Positions 16,902 through 28,477 of a DNA stretch of 64,000 nucleotides are shown here, in pieces. The DNA comes from Deltaproteobacteria bacterium (GTDB lineage Bacteria; Myxococcota_A; Polyangia; Polyangiales; JADJMO01), in assembly GCA_025363655.1 (NCBI GenBank), contig JANYDK010000121.1:124001-188000 (forward strand), read 5' to 3'. Position numbers and translations under genes: made by a program. Position 1 is the first letter of the stretch. Each line of letters opens with the position of its first letter. The notes beneath the pieces are model-generated. The model did no database searches. It worked only from the letters and a program-made list of their open reading frames with translations, and was not told where the DNA came from.

Positions 16902-18137
16902 TCAATCCTTCTTCGCCTCGAGCTCCGCCACCGCCTCTTTCAGCTCTGAATCCCCCGCGAACTTGTGCGCATACGCCTCGTACGAAGGCGCGTTCTCCAC
17001 CAGTGCCTTCAACGCATCTGCGCGGTCCGGATAGCCCTTCGTCTCGACCATCTTCTGCAAGAGCGCGATAGCGCCCTTTTTGATGGCCGGCGGCGTCGAC
17101 TTGAGCTTCACCAGGCCCCTGCCAAGACCGTAATAGAGGAAAGCGTTCGGTTTGCCGCCGGTGTCGAAGGTCTTCGTGGCGACGTCGAGCGCCATCTGCA
17201 AATCGGCCTCGCTGCAGACGCTTCCTTCCTCGGGTCCGCCGCCGCCGCCGGTGCAGGAGTCTTCGCTCTCGCTGTCGCTCGTGGTGTTGCCGGTCCAACC
17301 GCCGGTGAGGTGACCGAAGGCGTATTGATTGACGGTCGTGTCCGGCGTCTCGAGGTGTGACGACCAGTAGCTGCAGGCTTCGGCTTTGTGCGCGCCGAAG
17401 CTGTGGAGGTAACCCTGCACGGCGCCGTTCACCAACGTCGGATCGCCGCTGTCGGCGAAGGCTTTGGTGACTCGATGGGCGACCTCGGTCTCGCTCCAGG
17501 CGACGTAGTTCAGCTTGATGTCGAGCTGCGTCGCGGGGTCGATCATCAGCTTCTCGAGGTCGTCGTCGACGCCGGCCTCGGGGCGAATCCTCGAGACGAG
17601 CCTCGCCCAACTTCCGTCGATCGGCGAGTGCGGTCCCTCGTTCTTCAGCGCCGCGATCATCCGCGCGGCCAGCGCATGATCGGTGCGCCAGAGGCCACCA
17701 CCCCACTCGTCGAGCCGATACACGGCCACCGCGCGCACCTTGACGTCGGGATCTTCGAGGAGGTTGACGAGGGTCGAGGTCGTCGTCTTTTCGTCGGGGA
17801 TTTTCGTGGTGGTGAAGCTCTTCCAGTCGTCGCCGCAGGTCCACAAGCTGTGCTTCTTCGTGCCGGTGAAGATCTCGTCCATGCGCTTGCCGCACGTCGT
17901 GAGCATCTTCTTCACTGCGGCGATCAGCGAGGGATCGCTCGTCGGATCGTCGAGCCCCACTTTTCCCGTCTTGGCGGGCGTCGCGGCCGGCGCGGGCTTC
18001 GCGTCGTGCTTCGGTTTTTCCTTCGGCGAGTCGTCCTCGGCGACGATCTTCTCGCCGCCCTTCTCCTCGCGGCGGCAGGCGAGGCCGATGACTCCAGTCA
18101 GGAAAACGACGGCTGCGAGCTTGGACGACGTCTTCAT
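16902..18137 (-). CDS. Lipoprotein with helical HEAT-like repeats, between rpsO and pnp
   Basis: A 411-residue protein. The ATG at 18137 begins MKTSSKLAAVVFLTGVIGLAC, a lipoprotein signal with lipobox-like GLAC. A Lys/Glu/Pro-rich linker (25-65) is followed by helical pairs. One near residues 115-145 (LVNLLEDPDVKVRAVAVYRLDEW) has the DPDxxVRxxAxxxL signature of HEAT repeats. A region near 290 carries SESEDSCTGGGGG. Likely a periplasmic scaffold or binding protein; specific role unknown. Upstream frame extensions read through the rpsO terminator and are not credible. The gene needs its own promoter or readthrough. Confidence 0.75.
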   Translation of the reverse strand: MKTSSKLAAVVFLTGVIGLACRREEKGGEKIVAEDDSPKEKPKHDAKPAPAATPAKTGKVGLDDPTSDPSLIAAVKKMLTTCGKRMDEIFTGTKKHSLWTCGDDWKSFTTTKIPDEKTTTSTLVNLLEDPDVKVRAVAVYRLDEWGGGLWRTDHALAARMIAALKNEGPHSPIDGSWARLVSRIRPEAGVDDDLEKLMIDPATQLDIKLNYVAWSETEVAHRVTKAFADSGDPTLVNGAVQGYLHSFGAHKAEACSYWSSHLETPDTTVNQYAFGHLTGGWTGNTTSDSESEDSCTGGGGGPEEGSVCSEADLQMALDVATKTFDTGGKPNAFLYYGLGRGLVKLKSTPPAIKKGAIALLQKMVETKGYPDRADALKALVENAPSYEAYAHKFAGDSELKEAVAELEAKKD

Positions 18138-18177
18138 CGCGTGACCTTCCGAGCGTGCGAGTCTTGGACAAAACGAC

Positions 18178-18203
18178 GAAAGCCCAGGCGACCCCGGGCT
18201 TTC
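18178..18203 (-). terminator. Rho-independent terminator of rpsO
   Basis: On the minus strand GAAAGCCCGGG, loop GTCG, CCTGGGCTTTC forms an 11-bp stem (one G-T pair), followed by GTCGTTTTG. It starts 19 nt after the rpsO stop. This is the clearest terminator in the window. Confidence 0.85.
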
Positions 18204-18221
18204 GTACACGCAGACCGCCGC

Positions 18222-18491
18222 TTACTTGCGGAGGTTGAGGGTCGAGACGACCTTGCGGTAGCGGTCGAGGTTGCTCTTCTTCAAGTAGTCGAGGAGACGA
18301 CGACGCTGGCTGACCATCTTGAGGAGGCCGCGGCGCGAGTGGTGATCTTTCGCGTGCGTGCGGAAGTGGTCGGTGAGGTAGGTGATGCGCTCGGTGAGGA
18401 GAGCGACCTGGACCTCGGGGCTGCCGGTGTCCGACTCGTGCTGGCGGAACTGGCCGATGATCGCGTTCTTGCGGTCTTGATGAAGGGGCAT
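18222..18491 (-). CDS. rpsO: 30S ribosomal protein S15
   Basis: An 89-residue protein of exactly the usual length. It binds the 16S rRNA central-domain three-way junction early in 30S assembly. Family hallmarks are all present: the N-terminal helix, [41 protein letters not shown] and [10 protein letters not shown]. The ATG at 18491 is confirmed by the family N-terminus (MPLHQDRK). It has its own promoter (18577-18604), a leader of about 80 nt with hairpins, and a strong terminator, so it can be expressed as a single-gene transcript. Confidence 0.98.
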   Translation of the reverse strand: MPLHQDRKNAIIGQFRQHESDTGSPEVQVALLTERITYLTDHFRTHAKDHHSRRGLLKMVSQRRRLLDYLKKSNLDRYRKVVSTLNLRK

Positions 18492-18519
18492 TTTCTCTGA
18501 CGTCCTCCGCGGGGCCAGT

Positions 18520-18565
18520 GGTCCTCGAAGGAGGGACCGGCGTCCGGGAAAGCGACCGAAGTCGC
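18520..18565 (-). promoter_or_regulatory. Structured rpsO leader, candidate S15 autoregulatory site
   Basis: Within the leader the minus strand carries GCGAC-TTCG-GTCGC (18565-18552), a stem with a UUCG tetraloop, then GGTCC/GGACC arms (18538-18520). S15 represses its own mRNA through leader structures in several bacteria; whether this one binds S15 is inference. Confidence 0.4.
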
Positions 18566-18576
18566 AGGGGGGGCGC

Positions 18577-18604
18577 ACTCTAGTCGAGGCTCTGGAGACG
18601 TCAA
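18577..18604 (-). promoter_or_regulatory. Sigma70-type promoter of rpsO
   Basis: TTGACG (18604-18599), 16-bp spacer, TAGAGT (18582-18577) on the minus strand, about 86 nt before the rpsO ATG. The best match to a housekeeping promoter in the window. Confidence 0.7.
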
Positions 18605-18646
18605 GCGGGGTGCTGGGAGGGGCGTGGGCCCGGAAACTCGACGTGC

Positions 18647-18652
18647 TAGAAT
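18647..18652 (+). promoter_or_regulatory. Candidate -10 element, leaderless start
   Basis: TAGAAT lies 6 nt before the GTG at 18659, which has no Shine-Dalgarno. The transcript would begin at or beside the start codon. No good -35 is visible. Confidence 0.4.
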
Positions 18653-18658
18653 CGGCTC

Positions 18659-19327
18659 GTGCGCCGCCTGATTTCCGCTGGGTTCGTGGTCGCCGCTCTG
18701 GCCTGGGGGGCGAACGCGTGCACCGTCGGGCAGGGCCAAGGCTCGGTGACCGGGAACCTGACGGTGCCGAATTGCGACAAGGACCTCACCAGCTACGACA
18801 TGGGGCCGGACTTTTTCGCGGCCAACGCGGTCAACGGGCAGATGACGATCACCATCCAAAAAGGTGGTGACTACGCCGAGTACGCCGACAGCGTGACGAT
18901 CGTCGTGCAGGACATCGCCTACGTCTACGATCACATCCAGAGCTCGACGAAGGTAGACGGGGAGGGGCGTCCCTACGAAGAGTTCCCGATTCAGCTCGAG
19001 CGGCCACCGGGCTCGGCGCCAGACGTGCCGCCGCCGATCATTCGCATGTCGCTCTCGCTGCGCGGCAGCTGCGGATCGCACAAGGTCAATCCCAGCGACG
19101 AGCCGCAAATCGTGATGCACGCGACCGGCGGCGTGATGCGTTTCTACACCATCCTCCACGGTGACATCGGTTCGCGCGACACCAACAGCAAGCTCATCGA
19201 CGGGAAGTTCACCGGCGTGCCGATGTCCGATCCGCGCGGGTGGGGAACGCTGCCGACGAAGGGCACGCTCGATGGGAGCTTCCACTTCTTCTATCAGCGC
19301 GGCGGTCCGGCGCAGCCCTTCCCGTGA
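18659..19327 (+). CDS. Putative lipoprotein
   Basis: A 222-residue protein starting with GTG at 18659. The signal peptide ([21 protein letters not shown]) ends in a lipobox-like ANAC. The mature protein has a beta-sandwich-like pattern, with a cluster of aromatic and acidic residues at YDHIQSS and [12 protein letters not shown], and a Pro-rich segment near 120. No family recognised. It is divergent from rpsO, and its last codon overlaps the GTG of the methyltransferase gene (GTGA, 4 bp), so the two are co-translated although their products seem unrelated. Confidence 0.65.
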   Translation: MRRLISAGFVVAALAWGANACTVGQGQGSVTGNLTVPNCDKDLTSYDMGPDFFAANAVNGQMTITIQKGGDYAEYADSVTIVVQDIAYVYDHIQSSTKVDGEGRPYEEFPIQLERPPGSAPDVPPPIIRMSLSLRGSCGSHKVNPSDEPQIVMHATGGVMRFYTILHGDIGSRDTNSKLIDGKFTGVPMSDPRGWGTLPTKGTLDGSFHFFYQRGGPAQPFP

Positions 19328-20622
19328 GACCTCCGGTGAAGCGTCGCGGCGGCGGAAAGCCTGGAAAAACCGAGCGAACAGAGGTGACGATCGAGAAGAT
19401 CGTCTCCGGCGGTGCCGGCCTCGCGCGGATGCCCGAGGTGGTGCTGGTGCCGCGTACGGCCGTCGGTGAGCGCGTCGCCATCGTGCTCGATCGCGGCCGC
19501 AAGCCAGCGCGAGGGCGGCTGCTCGAGGTGCTCGAGCCGTCGGCCGATCGGGTGACGCCGCCGTGCCTCATCGTCGATCGTTGCGGGGGCTGCGATCTGA
19601 TGCACCTCTCGCCATCGGCGCAGAGGGCGGCGCGCCTCTCGATGTTGCGCGAGGCGCTGCCGACGAGCCTGCAGGACCTCGCGATCGAGTATCTCGTGGC
19701 GACGCCGGTGCGTGGTCGAACACGCGCTCGCTGGCACGGCAAGGCGCTCGGTGGCGGGCGTGTGTTGCTCGGATATCGCGCAGCGAGCTCCAACACGGTC
19801 GTCGACGTCGAGGCGTGTCATGCGCTCGATCCGCGGCTCGAGACGGCGCTCGTGTCGGCGCGATCGATCCTCGCCGGAGGCAAAGGCGAAGGCGACGTGC
19901 ACGCGGCGCTGGGCGAAGGCGGCGCGCCGGTGATCTCGATCGAATGGCGTGGTGAGCTGGCGCCGACGGGCTATCGCGCCTGCGAAGATCGCGTGCGCGA
20001 AGGAAAACTGGCGGGCGTCGAGATCGTGCTCGAGGGCGTGCGTGAGCCCGCGATCACCGGGAATCCTCGGCCGATCGGGCGTTCGGCGGATGGGCTCGCG
20101 CTCGTCGCGCCGCCGCGAGGGTTCGCGCAGGCGAGCGAGGTCGGAGACCAGGTGCTCGTCGAGCGCGTCGCGTTGCGTGCCGAGGCTCTGGGCAAGCGAG
20201 TGGTCGAGCTCTTCGCCGGAAGTGGCAATCTCACCGTCGCGCTCGCCGCCGCAGCCGAGCAAATCACTGCCATCGAAATCGCCGAGCCAGCTTGCCAAGC
20301 GGCGCGCGAGAACCTGCGTGCGCGTGGTCTCGCGGCCAAGGTGCGCGTCGTCGTCGGTGACGCCGATGCGACGCCCATCGCGCCGCAGACCGACGTCGTC
20401 GTCCTCGATCCGCCGCGCGCCGGAGCTCCTGGTGCGGTTCGCGCGATCGTCCTGCGCAAAGTGAAGCGCGTGGTCTACGTCTCGTGCGAGCCAGCGACGC
20501 TGGGGCGCGATCTCGGCGTCCTCCTCGAGGGCGGGTACGTCGTGAAGCACGTCGACGCGATCGATCTCTTCCCCGACACGAGCCACGTCGAGACCATCGT
20601 CACGCTCGTCCGCGAGCGGTGA
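19324..20622 (+). CDS. 23S rRNA/tRNA (uracil-5-)-methyltransferase, RlmD/TrmA family with Fe-S motif
   Basis: A 432-residue cytoplasmic enzyme that puts a methyl group on C5 of uracil in RNA. An N-terminal TRAM-like domain (TVEKIVSGGAGLAR-type, about 20-75) precedes the [4Fe-4S] ligands C-x5-C-x2-C at CLIVDRCGGC and a fourth Cys in VEACHAL. The C-terminal Rossmann methyltransferase has VELFAGSGNLT, VVLDPPRAG and the nucleophile in YVSCEPATLGRD, then DLFPDTSHVETI. The Fe-S motif favours RlmD-like over TrmA, but the exact uridine cannot be told, so no symbol is given. The GTG at 19324 overlaps the upstream stop; a GTG at 19336 is also possible. Confidence 0.9.
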   Translation: MRPPVKRRGGGKPGKTERTEVTIEKIVSGGAGLARMPEVVLVPRTAVGERVAIVLDRGRKPARGRLLEVLEPSADRVTPPCLIVDRCGGCDLMHLSPSAQRAARLSMLREALPTSLQDLAIEYLVATPVRGRTRARWHGKALGGGRVLLGYRAASSNTVVDVEACHALDPRLETALVSARSILAGGKGEGDVHAALGEGGAPVISIEWRGELAPTGYRACEDRVREGKLAGVEIVLEGVREPAITGNPRPIGRSADGLALVAPPRGFAQASEVGDQVLVERVALRAEALGKRVVELFAGSGNLTVALAAAAEQITAIEIAEPACQAARENLRARGLAAKVRVVVGDADATPIAPQTDVVVLDPPRAGAPGAVRAIVLRKVKRVVYVSCEPATLGRDLGVLLEGGYVVKHVDAIDLFPDTSHVETIVTLVRER

Positions 20623-20623
20623 G

Positions 20624-20815
20624 ATGCGCACCAAGGTCACGCTCCAGTTGCTCGACGAGGCGGCGCGCTTCTCGCTTCGCTATGCGTGCGACGATTGTGC
20701 TCATTTTCTCGTGTCGACCGCGCGATGCGCGCACGGCTATCCGACGGGTGAGCGCACCGGCGAGCTGCGCGAAGGGCGCGAGATCGAGTTCTGCAAAGAG
20801 TGGGAGGGCGCCTAA
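20624..20815 (+). CDS. Small Cys-containing protein, possible metal binder
   Basis: A 63-residue protein starting one base after the methyltransferase stop, so in the same operon. It has three cysteines in CDDCAHFLVSTARCAHGYP and another near the end (FCKEW), a spacing that would suit a zinc or iron site. No signal peptide. The compact motif and tight coupling to a methyltransferase gene support a real conserved gene rather than noise. Function unknown. A 10-bp tandem duplication runs across its stop codon. Confidence 0.65.
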   Translation: MRTKVTLQLLDEAARFSLRYACDDCAHFLVSTARCAHGYPTGERTGELREGREIEFCKEWEGA

Positions 20816-20834
20816 GGGCGCGTGAGGGCGCGTC
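20805..20834. repeat. 10-bp tandem repeat across a stop codon
   Basis: AGGGCGCCTA, AGGGCGCGTG, AGGGCGCGTC: three head-to-tail units; the TAA stop of the small Cys gene lies at the first junction. Confidence 0.85.
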
Positions 20835-20846
20835 GGACCGCGTGAT

Positions 20847-21263
20847 TCAGCGCTGAGCGACGACGGTCACGTCGTAGGTCTGGCTCGCGCACTCGGCGCG
20901 GAGGGTGACGGTCGTCTTGCCGGGCGCGATTCCCCACAAAACCCAGTCCGTTTTTGCCGTGCCACGCGCGAGGAGCCGGCCGCCGAGCACCGACGGATCG
21001 GCGATGGTCAACGTCGGCGGCGCGCCCTTCGGGTAGGGGCAGTCGTCGGAGATGGAGATCGCGAAGGCGACGCCGCTGGTGACGGTGACCGCGTGCAGCG
21101 TCTCTTCGTTCTTCAACTCGACACGTCGGGCTGGAGGTGCGCCGCTCGTCGGGTACATCGTGACGTGCTTGGGGCGCTCGGCGGGCACGCATCCGGAGGC
21201 CGTGACCAGCGCAAGCAGCGCGAACACCGCGTGCGGCACGAGACGGGTGATCAGCGCCTTCAC
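20847..21263 (-). CDS. Putative lipoprotein
   Basis: A 138-residue protein starting with GTG at 21263, overlapping the upstream stop by 4 bp. The signal peptide ends in TASGC (lipobox). The mature domain looks like an Ig-like beta sandwich: APPTLTIADPSVL, WGIAPGKTTVTLRAEC and a final TYDVTVVAQR strand, with paired cysteines at DDCPYPKG and RAECAS. Ig-like lipoproteins of this size are common surface components in myxobacteria. The next gene upstream in the operon has a similar Ig-like architecture, so they may be partners or paralogues. Confidence 0.65.
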   Translation of the reverse strand: MKALITRLVPHAVFALLALVTASGCVPAERPKHVTMYPTSGAPPARRVELKNEETLHAVTVTSGVAFAISISDDCPYPKGAPPTLTIADPSVLGGRLLARGTAKTDWVLWGIAPGKTTVTLRAECASQTYDVTVVAQR

Positions 21264-21931
21264 GGCTCCACCTCGATCGACCACGTGGTCGACAAATTGA
21301 GCGCTCGAAAGGTGATCTGCGTCGCCCCGGGTGCTCGTGCGATCACGCGGTAGTAGCCGGTCACCGAGTCGGGAAGGAGCGCCACGCTGTTGCCCGCGAG
21401 ATTGCGCGCGAGCTCGAAATTCCCGGCCAAAGGCTGTCCGTTCGCGTACGGCTCGACCGCCACCAGGAGCTCGTCGTGGACGAGGAGCCTCACTGCTGGC
21501 TGCACGCGTCCGATCGGCGTCCCCGAGCGCTCGTAGCGAAGAATGCGCAGCTCGGTCGCCGGCTGCACCCAGAGGTGGAGAAAATCGATCACCTCGTGAT
21601 CGGGCCCGACGAAGAAGACCGCGCTCGCGCCGGCTCCAGTGGCCATCAGCTGCGCGCCCTTCAGCGTGAAGACGCTCTTGTCCGCGACCTCGAGCGTGAT
21701 CGGCGGTCCCGAGCTGCCGGCGAGTTGCGTGCGTACGTCGAGCTCCAAGAACGCTCCGAGCGCGATCGGTGCATCGAGCTTCTGCCCGACGCACGTGACG
21801 TTGAGCGCACCGCACTGCGGCCGGCCGCCCGTCGCAACCGGCGAATGATCGCCCGGCCGTCCGCCATGGCTGCCTCCGCACGCTGCGAGGAGCAGACAGC
21901 CGACCATGCAAGAGAGGGAGCGAAGTCGCAT
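21260..21931 (-). CDS. Putative lipoprotein with Ig-like domains
   Basis: A 223-residue protein. The ATG at 21931 gives MRLRSLSCMVGCLLLAAC, a clear lipoprotein signal with LLAAC. A Gly/His-rich linker follows, with CGALNVTC near residue 45. Two beta-sandwich segments are suggested by ITLEVADKSVFTLKGAQL and TGYYRVIARAPGATQITFRAL, the latter ending in WSIEVEP as Ig-like repeats do. It overlaps the downstream lipoprotein gene by 4 bp. Function unknown. Confidence 0.65.
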   Translation of the reverse strand: MRLRSLSCMVGCLLLAACGGSHGGRPGDHSPVATGGRPQCGALNVTCVGQKLDAPIALGAFLELDVRTQLAGSSGPPITLEVADKSVFTLKGAQLMATGAGASAVFFVGPDHEVIDFLHLWVQPATELRILRYERSGTPIGRVQPAVRLLVHDELLVAVEPYANGQPLAGNFELARNLAGNSVALLPDSVTGYYRVIARAPGATQITFRALNLSTTWSIEVEP

Positions 21932-21968
21932 CGGAGGACCGCTTTGCAAGAGGTGCGTCGACAACGCC

Positions 21969-22466
21969 TCACCCACACGTGCTCTTACACTTGCTCTCCG
22001 CGCAGCCGATCGCCGTGTCGTAGAGCGCCTTCCCCGCAGGGTACTTCGCCGCGCAATCGGCGAGGCACGCGGCGACCACGGGAGCGGCATCGGTCCCGGC
22101 GTCGACGCTCGTCGTCAGCGCACAGGCGAGCGAGCAATTGACGTAATCGTCGTTGCAGCGCGGATCATCGAGGCACCCGTTGATCTCGACACAACAGCTC
22201 GCCTCCGCGCAGTCGTTGCAGGCCTTGTTTTTCGACGAATACGGCGAGCTCAGCTTGCATGCGGCGGGAGCGTCGGTAGCGTCGGGAGCGGTGTCGCGCG
22301 CGGCTTCGGGAATCTGCGTGTCGGTCCCGCCGTCGACGACGACGACGTCACGTCCGGCATCGACCGACGAGTCTGGTCCCGCGTCTGGCGACTCCGACGA
22401 GGACGAGGTCGAGGTCGAGGACGAACAACCGACACCCAAGAGCAGAAAAAGGGGCCAAGCGCGCAT
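21969..22466 (-). CDS. Cysteine-rich lipoprotein
   Basis: A 165-residue protein. The ATG at 22466 opens MRAWPLFLLLGVGCSSS, a short lipoprotein signal followed by a Ser/Asp/Thr-rich spacer to about residue 65. The mature domain holds about fourteen cysteines, including CNDCAEASCCVEINGC and CAESKCKSTCG at the C-terminus, so it is a disulfide-rich extracellular module. This spacing occurs in many myxobacterial small lipoproteins. GAGGGAA precedes the ATG. Stop is 37 bp upstream of the next lipoprotein gene on the same strand, so the three may form an operon. Confidence 0.7.
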   Translation of the reverse strand: MRAWPLFLLLGVGCSSSTSTSSSSESPDAGPDSSVDAGRDVVVVDGGTDTQIPEAARDTAPDATDAPAACKLSSPYSSKNKACNDCAEASCCVEINGCLDDPRCNDDYVNCSLACALTTSVDAGTDAAPVVAACLADCAAKYPAGKALYDTAIGCAESKCKSTCG

Positions 22467-22546
22467 TTCCCTCGAGCCTATCAGCCGCGCGCCCACCTCA
22501 CGCGCTCGCCCTTTCTTCCCGCCCCGCCGCATGTTCGCGTCTCTCC

Positions 22547-23527
22547 ATGCGCGCAATCGTCATCACCAAACCCGGCGGCCCCGAAGTCCTCCAGCTCGCC
22601 GTGCGCCCGTCGCCCACTCCCCCCTTCGGTCACGTCCGCGTGCGCGTGCATGCTGCGGGAGTGAACCGCGCCGATCTCCTCCAACGCGCCGGCTTCTATC
22701 CCGCACCCCGCGGCGTCCCCGAAGACATCCCGGGCCTCGAATACGCGGGAGTCGTCGACGAAATCGGTGATGGCGTGACCCTCTTCCAAGGAGGCGAACG
22801 CGTCTTCGGTGTCGTGGCTGGAGGCGCCTACGCGGAGCACATCGTCGTTCACGAGCGTGAGACGGTGCGCATTCCGGCGGGGCTCGATGACGTGCAGGCG
22901 GCGTCGTTGCCCGAGGCCTTCATCACGGCGTACGACGCGGCGGTCGTTCGGGGACGGCTCGCGCCCGGAGAGAGACTGCTGGTGCATGCGGCGGGCAGCG
23001 GCGTGGGCACGATCGCGGTGCAGATTGGGCGGGCGCTCGCGTGCCGGGTGCTCGGGACCTCGCGGACGATCGACAAGCTCGAGCGTTGTCGCGCCCTCGG
23101 GCTCGATGACGCGATCGTGCCGGAAAACGCAGCCTTTGGTGCGCGCGTGCTCGAGCTCACGGGGGACGGCGTCGACGTCGTGCTCGATCTCGTCGGCGGG
23201 CCCTATCTCATCGAGGACATGATCGCGGCGGCGCCGCGCGGGCGCATCGTCGTCGTCGGGCTCACCGGCGGGCGGAAGGCGGAGATCGATTTCGGGCTCG
23301 TGCTCCGCAAGCGTCTCGAAATCATCGGCACCGCGCTGCGCACGCGGCCACTCGAAGAGAAGATCGAAGCGGCGCGGCTGCTCGCGCGGCACGGCGTTCC
23401 CTGGTTCGTCTCCGGGCAGGTGAAGCCGCTCGTCGACCGCGTCTTTCCGATGGCGCAGGCAGGCGAGGCGCACGCGTACGTGGCGAGCGATGCCAGCTTC
23501 GGCAAGGTCATGCTGCAGATGACGTAA
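22547..23527 (+). CDS. NAD(P)H:quinone oxidoreductase, MDR superfamily (QOR/PIG3-like)
   Basis: A 326-residue cytoplasmic NADPH-dependent reductase. The N-terminal GroES-like domain has MRAIVITKPGGPEVLQL and HAAGVNRADLLQRAGFYP, typical of the PIG3-type quinone oxidoreductases. The nucleotide-binding domain has VHAAGSGVGTIAVQIGRALACRV with the AxxGxxG pattern near residue 145, then DVVLDLVGG and GRIVVVGL. It lacks the zinc-binding cysteines of alcohol dehydrogenases. Likely reduces quinones or enones; physiological substrate unknown. It starts 80 bp from a divergent lipoprotein gene and is followed by the kinase-receiver gene 9 bp downstream. Confidence 0.9.
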   Translation: MRAIVITKPGGPEVLQLAVRPSPTPPFGHVRVRVHAAGVNRADLLQRAGFYPAPRGVPEDIPGLEYAGVVDEIGDGVTLFQGGERVFGVVAGGAYAEHIVVHERETVRIPAGLDDVQAASLPEAFITAYDAAVVRGRLAPGERLLVHAAGSGVGTIAVQIGRALACRVLGTSRTIDKLERCRALGLDDAIVPENAAFGARVLELTGDGVDVVLDLVGGPYLIEDMIAAAPRGRIVVVGLTGGRKAEIDFGLVLRKRLEIIGTALRTRPLEEKIEAARLLARHGVPWFVSGQVKPLVDRVFPMAQAGEAHAYVASDASFGKVMLQMT

Positions 23528-23536
23528 GCTCCCGAC

Positions 23537-24928
<1,392 letters not shown>

Positions 24929-24946
24929 TCCCGCGAGCCTGCACGA

Positions 24947-24962
24947 CTGCGCGCCCGCGCAG
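24947..24962 (+). terminator. Weak terminator-like hairpin after the kinase gene
   Basis: CTGCGCG-CC-CGCGCAG, a 7-bp perfect inverted repeat 18 bp after the stop, without a real T-run. A second small repeat, CCGAC/GTCGG, lies at 24984-24998. Confidence 0.3.
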
Positions 24963-25013
24963 CGCTCCTTGTCTGCAATCTTACCGACTCACTGTCGGCT
25001 GACGCGTTGGGCA

Positions 25014-25042
25014 TTGAGTGCCGAAGCGCTTGTGCGTTAGTC
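25014..25042 (+). promoter_or_regulatory. Candidate promoter, leaderless start
   Basis: TTGAGT, 17-bp spacer, TTAGTC, ending 8 nt before the ATG at 25051; no Shine-Dalgarno is present. The -10 match is weak. Confidence 0.35.
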
Positions 25043-25612
25043 CACCCCCCATGACCCACACCAGCGCCGCCGACTCGTCGGGCGAGAGCGCCACCCGCCA
25101 AGGCGTGATCCCGCCGAACCTGCCCAGCTCGGCCTACGACGACGTTCTTCCGACGACCCGTATGGAGCTGCGCGCGTCGGCGTTTCAGCCGCCGCTGCCG
25201 AGCTTCGCGAGCGTCGATGCCGCCGATTCGATGCACGATGCGCCGCTCGAGACGCGCAAATTGCCGCCGCCGATTCCGAGCGCGCGTGCGACCTCGTGGA
25301 ACACCAAGCCGGGCGGCTGGTGGATGTCGCTCTCGGCGATGGTGCAAGGAAAGAAGACCGCGGCGATCATCGTGCCTACGCGATGGACGCGCGCGCGCAT
25401 CGGCGTCGTCGCTTCCTGCACCGGGGTCGTCGCCATCGTCGCCGCGCTGGTGGTGGCGTTCGTCGTCCTCGGCATCGACGGTCACGCACCCACGCGTGAT
25501 GCGCTCGCGGTCACCGTCGCCGCCCTGCGCGTCGTCGTCGCCCTCGCGGTCGCGCTCTTCGGTTGGGGCCTCGTGCGACTCGGCGAACGCCTCACCGCAC
25601 GGCCCGAGACGC

Positions 25613-27679
<2,067 letters not shown>

Positions 27680-27712
27680 GGGTGCGCGAAGTTATCATTT
27701 GAGGAGCCCGAC

Positions 27713-27748
27713 GGCGCGCCCGCGCCTGCACGCGCCTGCACCCGCGCC
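27713..27748 (-). repeat. GCRGGY hexamer array
   Basis: On the minus strand it reads GGCGCG-GGTGCA-GGCGCG-type hexamers in the gap between the TetR stop and the peptidase start. Confidence 0.75.
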
Positions 27749-28386
27749 TACTTCTCCCGTGCCTCGAGCCCCCGAAACAGCACTCGCAACACATCCCTCG
27801 CCATCATCCCCGCCCCCTCGCTCGCCACCTCCGCAACTGCGATCTGCCCATCCACCATCAACCAAGCAATCCCATGCACCGCGCTCCACGCCGAGAGCGC
27901 GAACTTGCGCGAGGCACCCGCCCGCACGACCCCCTCGCGCTGACACTCCTCGATCGCCGCGAGCACCACGCCGAACGCATCGCGGTACGCGTCGAGGAGG
28001 CCTGGATGCTCCCTCTTGTCGGCCAACTCGGGCGCACTGAAGAGCCGAAAATACGCCCCATTGGCGCACGCGAAGGTGACGTAGCCGACCCCGATCGCCT
28101 CGAATCGCGCTCCGGCCGCCCGGTGCTCGTCGCGCGCACCCAGCATCGCTCGCTCGAGGCCGCGCAACCCTTCCTCGGCCGCGGCGGCGAGGAGCGCGGC
28201 CTTGTCGCGAAAGTGATTGTAGGTGGCCTGCGGCGAGACGCCGACCCGGCGAGCGGCGGCGCTGAGCGAGACCGCGCCGGTGCCTTCGCGGGCGACGATG
28301 GCGAGCGTGGCGTCGAGGAGGGCGCGACGGAGATCGCCGTGGTGGTAGCGGTCCTTGGATTTTTTGACGGTGCGGAGAGCAGGCAC
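27748..28386 (-). CDS. TetR-family transcriptional regulator
   Basis: A 212-residue repressor-type regulator starting with GTG at 28386. The N-terminal DNA-binding domain shows RYHHGDLRRALLDATLAIVAREG and the recognition helix in SLSAAARRVGVSPQATYNHFRDKAALLAA. The C-terminal ligand domain has VHGIAWLMVDGQIA, the WHG-type motif found in a TetR subfamily. It is divergent from the SnoaL-like gene with 91 bp between starts. That space holds two 13-bp direct repeats, so this regulator probably controls itself and the SnoaL gene. Ligand unknown. Confidence 0.88.
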   Translation of the reverse strand: MPALRTVKKSKDRYHHGDLRRALLDATLAIVAREGTGAVSLSAAARRVGVSPQATYNHFRDKAALLAAAAEEGLRGLERAMLGARDEHRAAGARFEAIGVGYVTFACANGAYFRLFSAPELADKREHPGLLDAYRDAFGVVLAAIEECQREGVVRAGASRKFALSAWSAVHGIAWLMVDGQIAVAEVASEGAGMMARDVLRVLFRGLEAREK

Positions 28387-28402
28387 GGGGGGGCGATAAC
28401 AT

Positions 28403-28430
28403 GCGCGGGCGGGCGCGGGTGCAGGCGTGG
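28403..28430 (+). repeat. GCRGGY hexamer array
   Basis: GCGGGC-GGGCGCGGGT-GCAGGC style repeat between the tetR start and the 13-bp direct repeats. Confidence 0.7.
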
Positions 28431-28431
28431 C

Positions 28432-28464
28432 ATATTGACGCCATTCATTTTATATTGACGCCAT
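28432..28464 (+). promoter_or_regulatory. Two 13-bp direct repeats in the tetR/SnoaL divergent promoter
   Basis: ATATTGACGCCAT occurs at 28432-28444 and 28452-28464, exactly 20 bp apart (about two helical turns). Each copy contains TTGACG, a -35-like hexamer. TATGCT at 28477-28482 would be a -10 at 16 bp from the second copy. Candidate TetR operators overlapping the promoter. Confidence 0.55.
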
Positions 28465-28477
28465 CAACATTTGCCCT

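Noticed and set aside
24929-25050. Possible mobile-element end with CCGAC/GTCGG and CGCGCAG inverted repeats
   Set aside because: No transposase, no target duplication and no composition change nearby.
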